Shown here: piece after piece, positions 61,601 to 64,000 of the stretch
How positions within the stretch are numbered: the first letter of the stretch is position 1
Layout of the letters: each line of letters opens with the position of its first letter
DNA from: Tetranychus cinnabarinus
Lineage: Eukaryota > Arthropoda > Arachnida > Trombidiformes > Tetranychidae
Assembly (NCBI GenBank): GCA_022266195.1
Contig: WHVY01000003.1
Span: 9,858,001 to 9,922,000 of the forward strand
Direction: 5' to 3'
Length of the DNA stretch: 64,000 nucleotides
Translations under genes and position numbers: made by a program
The notes under the pieces: model-generated
Told to the model about the DNA's origin: nothing
Databases searched by the model: none
Seen by the model: only the letters and a program-made list of their open reading frames with translations

Positions 61601-63059
61601 TCCTATCTGATGATGCTTTTTCCATCAAGAATTCAGCTCTTTTTGAATTCAATGTATCTTACTCGATAGAAAGACTTACGGTCAATCATTTTTATAGCTG
61701 AGGTAAAAGTGTTATATCAGAAATTTTGCAACCAAATGTAACTTCGACTAAATAATTCGACTAAAGAGTCGAAAAATAAGATTCGTTCCCTAGCAATTGA
61801 GATTTCTGAGAAAATCATGTTCTCAGAAAAAACAGAATCATTTCTAACAGAATCCGTATTCTACATTGTATCATGTATCATTGTATAACATTGTAAAGAG
61901 GAAAATATTTTGTTTCATTTGATTGCATGGCTTGAGCTCTGATGAACTTTAGGAGCGCTTGTTTGATCGACAGTTTTGGATGAAATCGCTTTCAAAGTTA
62001 AACTTCGTTCTGTTGTAGATTGAGTTTACATTTTATTTTTAGGTTTTCTCATTTTAACAATGGTTTTTCATGGATGATTTGGGTCTTTTATGGATCAGTC
62101 ATCGAGAGTCTGCTTGTTAAGCTTGAAAGGAAAACTTAACCATTTGAAATCGATTTTTAAAGTGACCATTTTTATTCGATTGTTGAGGTTAATATGAAAA
62201 TCTGGTTTCGACTTTGGTTAACAGCTAATTTTAATAACCTTTTTTGGCTTTTCGCGAGGCATAAATTGAAACGTGAACAATTAACTATCTATTGGTATCA
62301 ACAAACCAACCTTTTTTAAATCACAAATCATCTTGATTACACACATAAACTGTGTTAATAATAGCAAACAAAAGAGGTTCAGTTGAATGTAAATTAAAAC
62401 ACACACACACACCTGATACAATTAACTTAACCATTTGAGGTTAAACATGAAAAGATGATAATTCAAACGCAAATTGAAAAGATAAAACAATCCAAAAAAA
62501 GGTTCACCTTTCACCTAAATCTTCAATCAATATTGTTCCTTTAGTTGAACGACAATTTAGTGATAAAATGGAGTAATTAAAAGATGAAAGGATAAACATT
62601 GATCACAATCAGCAAAGATATACTTTCGGTCGCAACAAGGGAAAGCTTTTCAAACTAAAAGATTGTATTTACCTAATAATGATTATAATGATTATATCAG
62701 TGATACTGTTACCGATTAAAATGGCTATTCAACGAGATCAATGGCCATTAAGTAACATGTTAAACACCGAAAGAAAAGTCAGATTTTTCAGAGTTAACTT
62801 CAGTTTAAACCTGTTCTCCTTTGTCTTGTAAATGCAAAACACCATTAGATATCATTAGACACCATTGATAGATGAATAACTGTCTGAATTGTTAATAGAT
62901 GTGATAAAAAAATAGCTTCAACTGTTAATATCATCACAAGTTTGTATCATTATCATTGTGATGACCTTTTCAAATGTGTTTCACCTTTTCAAGTCTTTAC
63001 CTGTCAACTACCGTTATCATGTTTTGCCTCTTTACTTCATCATCATTATCATCAGCCAT
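7680..63059 (-). CDS. PLEKHG5: PLEKHG5 (Syx/TECH) homologue: Rho guanine-nucleotide exchange factor, whole gene
   Basis: DH-PH exchange factor that activates RhoA-type GTPases; in vertebrates it acts at cell junctions and in neurons. Firm exons (minus strand): 36487-36023, 28115-28030, 21007-20437, 19507-19358, 15579-15469, 15378-15229, 14618-14481, 10133-7798, 7689-7680. Probable upstream exons: 49175-49056, 58314-58023, perhaps 63059-63001. The twelve sum to 4488 nt, an exact multiple of three (1,495 aa plus stop). From the internal start at 37681 the protein would be 1,361 aa, with DH about 355-572 and PH about 600-710. Family hallmarks: a conserved pre-DH stretch (NLYSVHGIPDQVGLLRFE), WELLHTE at the DH start, LLVKPMQRLTKYSLLLKAI in DH helix 5, LDVHCFLFTDTLLICKS and VIYLNEFNVA in PH, and a C-terminal SEV. 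The gene is longer than human PLEKHG5 because of a low-complexity C-terminal tail. Confidence 0.9.
7798..10133 (-). CDS. PLEKHG5: PLEKHG5 homologue exon: end of DH, PH domain and long low-complexity tail
   Basis: Acceptor ATTCAG|GTTCTC at 10133, 778 codons plus two bases. It begins VLKEFTRLNL, the DH-PH linker. The PH domain follows with LDVHCFLFTDTLLICKS, KVRVIRQPFLVDRIV, GFIVIYLNEFNVAS and a Trp-bearing C-terminal helix (TWLEHIKRAQDH), about 10070-9740. The rest is disordered and repeat-rich: Asn/Ser run, alternating Asn-Glu, Gln-rich stretch, Ser7, Pro/Ser segments, a Gly/Cys-rich patch (8380-8290) and a Cys cluster (CNKH...C near 8280-8260; CECEQC at about 8180-8160). The final 35 residues are structured-looking and conserved in type with vertebrate PLEKHG5. 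It probably carries phosphorylation and protein-binding sites. Residues at both splice junctions keep the DH/PH alignment to the human protein. Confidence 0.95.
10134..14480 (-). other. PLEKHG5 homologue intron (4.3 kb)
   Basis: AT-rich, with small ATA/AAT repeats near 12480-12570. Frames on both strands look like chance. No RNA gene or element seen. Confidence 0.7.
14481..14618 (-). CDS. PLEKHG5: PLEKHG5 homologue exon: last DH helix
   Basis: 46 codons, phase 0 at both ends; acceptor TTTTTCAG|AAT, donor AAG|GTAAG. Encodes NYSVEKFVCQVDACLRRRHD and SIVSRIESYDALDSSNDEVE, matching the final DH helix of PLEKHG5 (human has SRIDAYEVVESSSDEVDK). Confidence 0.95.
15229..15378 (-). CDS. PLEKHG5: PLEKHG5 homologue exon: DH core (conserved region 3)
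   Basis: 50 codons, phase 0-0; acceptor CTCTTTCAG|TGG, donor ATG|GTAAAT. Contains LLVKPMQRLTKYSLLLKAI, the conserved DH helix that contacts the GTPase switch regions, followed by KKTDDDDQKAA. Confidence 0.96.
15469..15579 (-). CDS. PLEKHG5: PLEKHG5 homologue exon: DH middle
   Basis: 37 codons, phase 0-0; acceptor CAACAG|TTT, donor GTG|GTAAGT. Encodes FDVIFRPYVRYCLEHSNCLH and SELFKAYVV, matching LFKPYIRYCMEEEGC...DLFRAYITW of the human protein. Confidence 0.95.
15580..19357 (-). other. PLEKHG5 homologue intron (3.8 kb)
   Basis: AT-rich with GAT-rich purine/pyrimidine stretches at 18530-19080, ending next to an (AG)9 run. No supported gene. Confidence 0.7.
19226..19243 (+). repeat. (AG)9 microsatellite
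   Basis: Uninterrupted AG dinucleotides in the intron 115 bp from the DH exon 19507-19358. Confidence 0.9.
19358..19507 (-). CDS. PLEKHG5: PLEKHG5 homologue exon: DH conserved region 1/2
   Basis: 50 codons, phase 0-0; acceptor TTCCTACAG|ATC, donor AAT|GTAAGG. Encodes IDTEKMFSNITDVYKANHYF and WMHHLLPMLKA, matching ERLFSNIPEIAQLHRRLW of PLEKHG5. Confidence 0.93.
19508..20436 (-). other. PLEKHG5 homologue intron (0.9 kb) with GTT repeat
   Basis: Contains a (TGT)n stretch at 19768-19789. Otherwise AT-rich with nothing recognised. Confidence 0.7.
20437..21007 (-). CDS. PLEKHG5: PLEKHG5 homologue exon: pre-DH conserved segment and DH start
   Basis: 571 nt, entered with two bases from the previous exon, leaves in phase 0 (GAT|GTAAGT). 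Contains KTDREKMDQLTELLNLYSVHG and GLLRFESELDKLE (the PLEKHG-type segment before DH), a Ser/Thr/Gly/Asn linker, SLFLEDHWRCIV, then QDAIWELLHTEVFYIKRLR, the first DH helix. The order and spacing follow vertebrate PLEKHG5. Confidence 0.94.
21008..28029 (-). other. PLEKHG5 homologue intron (7.0 kb)
   Basis: Contains an ATT repeat at about 25358-25376 and purine-rich blocks at 26000-26340. Open frames on both strands lack splice or homology support. No mobile element recognised. Confidence 0.65.
28030..28115 (-). CDS. PLEKHG5: PLEKHG5 homologue small exon
   Basis: 86 nt: enters in phase 0, leaves two bases that complete a codon with the 21007 exon. Acceptor CATTTCAG|CTA, donor AGG|GTAAGT. Encodes LSHHDNLTSSLDQYKPEDVI then LSRGFQSTG. 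No domain; probably linker. Support is the perfect phase fit on both sides and strong splice sites. Confidence 0.82.
28116..36022 (-). other. PLEKHG5 homologue intron (7.9 kb)
   Basis: AT-rich with scattered TCATCA blocks. A 21-mer at 30576-30596 recurs with one mismatch at 39760-39780, hinting at a dispersed old repeat. No supported gene. Confidence 0.65.
36023..36487 (-). CDS. PLEKHG5: PLEKHG5 homologue exon: common N-terminal region, His/Gln-rich
   Basis: 155 codons, phase 0-0; acceptor TTCTTAG|GCT, donor ATG|GTAAGC. Begins AHRSKSLTQIDCLEPPPSQR, then Gly/Ser-rich sequence, SPSKCDSSPES (possible phosphosites), and a run of His and Gln residues encoded by CAT/CAA/CAG repeats (36130-36040), ending in Ser4-Met. 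It appears to be the first exon shared by all N-terminal forms. Confidence 0.85.
36048..36131 (+). repeat. CAA/CAT-type trinucleotide repeat coding a His/Gln tract
   Basis: Imperfect GTT/GAT/ATG triplets (plus strand), translated on minus as alternating Gln and His tracts in the PLEKHG5 homologue. Likely length-polymorphic. Confidence 0.8.
37613..37681 (-). CDS. PLEKHG5: Alternative first coding exon of PLEKHG5 homologue (short form)
   Basis: ATG at 37681, 23 codons (MLKRVNSHFKVRKPNFLEVG...), donor CCG|GTAAGA in phase 0. This joins exactly to the phase-0 acceptor at 36487, 1.1 kb downstream. The N-terminus is basic. A YY1-like AAGATGGCG in sense orientation lies about 610 nt upstream and could mark its promoter. 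Alternative explanation: a chance ATG before a strong donor. Confidence 0.5.
37682..41908 (-). other. PLEKHG5 homologue intron/5' region (4.2 kb)
   Basis: Upstream of the 37681 start this should hold 5' UTR and promoter of the short form. 39490-40800 has back-to-back small plus-strand frames and good plus-strand splice-like sites (see findings). GAT/TCA repeats at 38930-39400. Confidence 0.5.
38291..38299 (-). promoter_or_regulatory. YY1-like motif AAGATGGCG, sense orientation to PLEKHG5 homologue
   Basis: Minus-strand AAGATGGCGACTC matches the core of the YY1 element in the orientation usually seen just downstream of transcription starts. It sits upstream of the alternative first coding exon at 37681. 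Confidence 0.35.
41909..41991 (-). CDS. Possible small internal exon of PLEKHG5 homologue
   Basis: 83 nt, entered with one base (phase 1), leaves in phase 0 (CGG|GTAACA). Reads VLKVEYKEDELKFIPKGENG then PSFFDRFR. Phase fits the candidate exon at 42351-42249. The acceptor is weak and no domain is recognised. Open frames of this size arise often by chance here, so this is tentative. Confidence 0.28.
42249..42351 (-). CDS. Possible internal exon of PLEKHG5 homologue
   Basis: 103 nt, phase 0 in, one base out (AGAG|GTGAAT). Preceded by an excellent pyrimidine tract and CAG acceptor. Reads VDYLWVNLVNGRQFFKIKIE and continues open. Together with 41991-41909 it adds 186 nt and keeps the frame between 49056 and 36487. 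No homology recognised. Confidence 0.32.
42352..47139 (-). other. PLEKHG5 homologue intron (4.8 kb)
   Basis: AT-rich. The only feature singled out is the CTCF-consensus match at 46940. Small frames on both strands are not supported. Confidence 0.6.
46940..46954 (+). promoter_or_regulatory. Perfect match to the 15-nt CTCF consensus
   Basis: CCACTAGATGGCAGC fits CCASYAGRKGGCRSY at every position. It lies in the large intron region of the PLEKHG5 homologue, about 0.2 kb on the downstream side (in the gene's direction) of the candidate first exon 47223-47140. CTCF sites often separate alternative promoters. Occupancy is inference. Confidence 0.45.
47140..47223 (-). CDS. Candidate alternative first coding exon of PLEKHG5 homologue
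   Basis: ATG at 47223, 28 codons (MYRLGKLIRFSFPFLGSQFV...), donor AGA|GTGAGT in phase 0, compatible with the 36487 acceptor. Basic and hydrophobic N-terminus. No in-frame stop directly upstream to prove the start, and chance cannot be excluded. Confidence 0.3.
47224..49055 (-). other. PLEKHG5 homologue intron (1.8 kb)
   Basis: AT-rich. A minus-strand frame at 47622-47437 has a donor-like GTAACA, but its only open phase does not fit neighbouring exons, so it was not called. Confidence 0.5.
49056..49175 (-). CDS. PLEKHG5: Probable upstream exon of PLEKHG5 homologue (long form)
   Basis: 40 codons, phase 0-0; pyrimidine-rich tract ending AACCAG|GGA, donor AAG|GTAAAA. Reads GSSEDLYTKKSSIYRSSGQL then LKTLGCQRSLTTKG, a Ser/Thr/Lys-rich segment with several basic-Ser sites. 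It fits in frame between 58023 and 36487. No domain recognised. Confidence 0.55.
49965..50036 (-). CDS. Possible small exon of PLEKHG5 homologue
   Basis: 24 codons, phase 0-0; acceptor ATCTAG|AAT, donor CAG|GTAACT. Reads NYSNDVFQFEPDLITNGTAI then ITIQ. In frame with both neighbours but without homology support. Confidence 0.3.
50037..51455 (-). other. PLEKHG5 homologue intron (1.4 kb)
   Basis: AT-rich with nothing recognised. Confidence 0.6.
51456..51554 (-). CDS. Candidate alternative first coding exon of PLEKHG5 homologue
   Basis: ATG at 51554 with an in-frame TGA six nucleotides upstream (TGA-ATA-ATG), 33 codons, donor CAT|GTAAGT in phase 0. Starts MKKHYSKLRKSSFSFSRRYS. Less AT-rich than its surroundings and CpG-bearing, unlike random intron. 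It is compatible with the phase-0 acceptors at 49175 and 36487. A dense ATCGAT cluster lies 1.2-1.6 kb upstream. Confidence 0.5.
51555..55132 (-). other. PLEKHG5 homologue intron or alternative-promoter region (3.6 kb)
   Basis: Contains the ATCGAT cluster (52765-53148) and a GAT repeat at 52055-52075. No supported exon besides the neighbouring candidates. Confidence 0.55.
52765..53148. promoter_or_regulatory. Homotypic cluster of ten ATCGAT sites
   Basis: ATCGAT at 52765, 52790, 52923, 52958, 52968, 52987, 53096, 53110, 53124 and 53143, plus several GTCGAT/TTCGAT near-sites. By base composition about 0.1 site would be expected in this length. ATCGAT is palindromic and is the core bound by Cut/Onecut proteins and, as TATCGATA, by DREF/BEAF-type factors. 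Likely an enhancer or promoter element of the surrounding gene; the factor is unknown. Confidence 0.5.
55133..55204 (-). CDS. Candidate alternative first coding exon of PLEKHG5 homologue (weak)
   Basis: ATG at 55204 with an in-frame TAA 12 nt upstream, 24 codons (MFNFLRKCIFSTFVISFEIA...), donor TCC|GTAAGT in phase 0. Hydrophobic with one basic pair. It may be a chance frame before a strong donor. Confidence 0.22.
55796..56807. mobile_element. Non-autonomous TIR DNA element (MITE-like), 1,012 bp, TA target-site duplication
   Basis: Terminal inverted repeats CCCAATGAACAT (55796-55807) and ATGTTCATTGGG (56796-56807), each flanked by TA (55794-55795; 56808-56809). A second inverted block, CCCGTGTGAGTCAAAAAA (55816-55833) against its complement at 56751-56768, lies just inside. 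Between them are further GAGTAAAAA/GACTC subterminal repeats. No transposase frame. The TA duplication suggests mobilisation by a Tc1/mariner-type transposase. The element sits in an intron of the PLEKHG5 homologue. Confidence 0.75.
56056..56131 (-). repeat. tRNA-like segment with A and B boxes (SINE head or tRNA pseudogene)
   Basis: On the minus strand an A box TAGCCGAGTGG (56125-56115) and a B box GGTTCAAAACC (56081-56071) are in the right order and spacing. The T-arm pairs at four of five positions around TTCAAAA, and there is an anticodon-arm-like GCAC/GTGC hairpin. The acceptor stem does not pair, so it is not a working tRNA. It lies inside the TIR element. Confidence 0.6.
58023..58314 (-). 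CDS. PLEKHG5: Upstream coding exon of PLEKHG5 homologue (long form)
   Basis: 292 nt entered with two bases from an upstream exon; acceptor CATCTTTTTCAG|C, donor CAT|GTAAGT in phase 0. It encodes FSLSFDTLQLGVTIFPLKVL and AIVEWCLQRASTG, then a Pro/Ser/Thr/Ala-rich linker. The first residues resemble the start of the Ras-binding-like region of PLEKHG5 (FTLKFDL), but the similarity is short. It is clearly less AT-rich than its flanks. No in-frame ATG, so an upstream exon is required. Confidence 0.65.
60168..60217. repeat. Perfect 12-bp inverted repeat with 26-nt spacer
   Basis: TTTCCAATGGAA (60168-60179) and TTCCATTGGAAA (60206-60217) are exact reverse complements. Flanks contain several TTCGA/GATTCG words, giving a small patch unlike the surrounding intron. 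Confidence 0.6.
62399..62413 (+). repeat. (AC)7 microsatellite
   Basis: Uninterrupted AC dinucleotides in an intron. Confidence 0.9.
63001..63059 (-). CDS. PLEKHG5: Candidate first coding exon of the long form
   Basis: ATG at 63059 in good context (AAAAAATGGCTG), 19 codons plus two bases (MADDNDDEVKRQNMITVVD), donor ACAG|GTAAAG. The two leftover bases fit the phase of 58314. Caution: it contains a GAT repeat of the kind common in these introns. A competing start exon (ATG at 63801, ...CAGAA|GTAACT) has the same phase. Confidence 0.4.
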
Positions 63060-64000
63060 TTTTTTGTTGCTCTTCAATACTTCAATGATGGAAATTCAAT
63101 TTGACCGATAACAATGAACTTGAAATGGACACTGAAAATGCTCATGAATCTTTCATCACATTTATGGTTATGGTTATGGCCATTATTATCACTTGTATTG
63201 TTACAGCCTTGTTTAAATTACTCCAAGTTGCTTGTTAATAATTATTGTCATTACAAACAACCATTTCTTAAAAAAAGGTAGTAATGATGGAAATGTTGAT
63301 TATTGTAATGATTATGATGATCATTATGATAGTGTTAATAGGAGATGAAATGTCTTATTGTTTATTTTGTTAATGTTTGACCATTGACCCGTAAATGTCT
63401 ATATTTTGGCTTCTCATTTTCATTGATACCATTGGGATTTTGATTTAACCATTTTGGTAAATCTAATTGGGTTCAATTGGGATGTAATTTGATTAAAACG
63501 GACAATTTTTCAATTTTAAAATTATGCTTATTGACGATCTTAATTATTATACAACCCCTTGAATTAGCTTTTTTGTCTTTGCGTTTCCCTCTTTTTTTTA
63601 TTTCAGAAGCTTTTTTAGAAGCTTTATTTTTAATTTTAAACATTTAATCAAAGAAAATTAGTTTGATTGAAACAATCGACACTGTCAATCAACTGTCATC
63701 TTTTACTGTTTTCAAGTTTTTTTCATTAATGTGTTCAATTAAATGGTTTGGATTAAGTAAGTTACTTCTGCTGCGTAGTTAACCCGCAACTCATTTCCAT
63801 GTGTTTTTTTATTGCTGCTTCAGCCTTTTCCTGGTCAAATCATGGTTTGGTGTTTAATCTTTTGATTAGCTTTCTTTGGTTAATTGTCATAATCAATCCA
63901 TGTTGAGTCGCTCTTTGTACCTACAATATGCTACAATTGGTTTAATAATTGGTCTAATAAGTGCTGTAACAGTTTGAATGTTTAACCGTTTTGTTCAAGT
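63060..64000 (-). promoter_or_regulatory. Upstream region of the PLEKHG5 homologue long form
   Basis: Lies 5' of the candidate first coding exon and so would contain its 5' UTR and promoter if that call is right. No TATA box could be singled out in AT-rich DNA. An alternative first exon with ATG at 63801 lies here. Confidence 0.3.

Larger units (their letters stand above)
58315..63000 (-). other. PLEKHG5 homologue intron (4.7 kb)
   Basis: AT-rich. Holds a 12-bp inverted repeat at 60168-60217 and an AC microsatellite at 62399-62413. No supported gene. Confidence 0.55.

Noticed and set aside
1..64000. CRISPR arrays, operons, bacterial promoters, true tRNA or rRNA genes
   Set aside because: Scanned for and not found; the window is eukaryotic nuclear DNA and the only tRNA-like sequence has an unpaired acceptor stem.

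Overview
This is eukaryotic, AT-rich (roughly 30% GC) animal DNA. Its genes have many introns with GT/AG boundaries, it carries a non-LTR retrotransposon and a TA-flanked inverted-repeat element, and its introns are full of GAT/ATT/GTT-type simple repeats. Protein content (CARM1 and a PLEKHG5-type Rho exchange factor) fits an invertebrate, most likely an arthropod. I cannot name the species from sequence alone.

Layout. (1) 1-1487, minus strand: the 5' two coding exons of CARM1 (PRMT4), running off the left edge. (2) About 1.5-6.2 kb, plus strand: a two-ORF LINE with an intact gag-like ORF1 (three zinc knuckles) and an intact ORF2 (endonuclease, reverse transcriptase, C-terminal Cys/His motif). 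It sits about 0.5 kb upstream of the CARM1 start codon. (3) 7680-63059, minus strand: one very large gene, the homologue of PLEKHG5 (Syx/TECH), filling nearly all the rest. Nine exons from 36487 down to 7680 are firm. They share phase, have good splice sites and encode a DH-PH module followed by a long Ser/Gln/Asn-rich tail. The last coding exon contributes only 10 nt and creates a C-terminal Ser-Glu-Val PDZ ligand that a plain ORF reading misses. Upstream coding exons at 49 kb, 58 kb and perhaps 63 kb give a long form of about 1,495 aa. Separate ATG-bearing exons with phase-0 donors at 37.7, 47.2, 51.5 and 55.2 kb suggest several alternative N-termini.

The introns (up to about 13 kb) hold a 1,012-bp TA-flanked terminal-inverted-repeat element at 55.8-56.8 kb carrying a tRNA-like (SINE-head) segment. 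They also hold a striking cluster of ten ATCGAT sites at 52.77-53.15 kb, a perfect match to the 15-nt CTCF consensus at 46.94 kb, and a YY1-like site at 38.29 kb. I saw no convincing second protein gene inside the introns. In DNA this AT-rich, open frames of 50-70 codons are expected by chance, so short frames were accepted only with splice-site, phase or homology support.

Functionally, CARM1 is a nuclear arginine methyltransferase and the PLEKHG5 homologue a membrane/junction-linked Rho activator. They are neighbours with no evident shared pathway.
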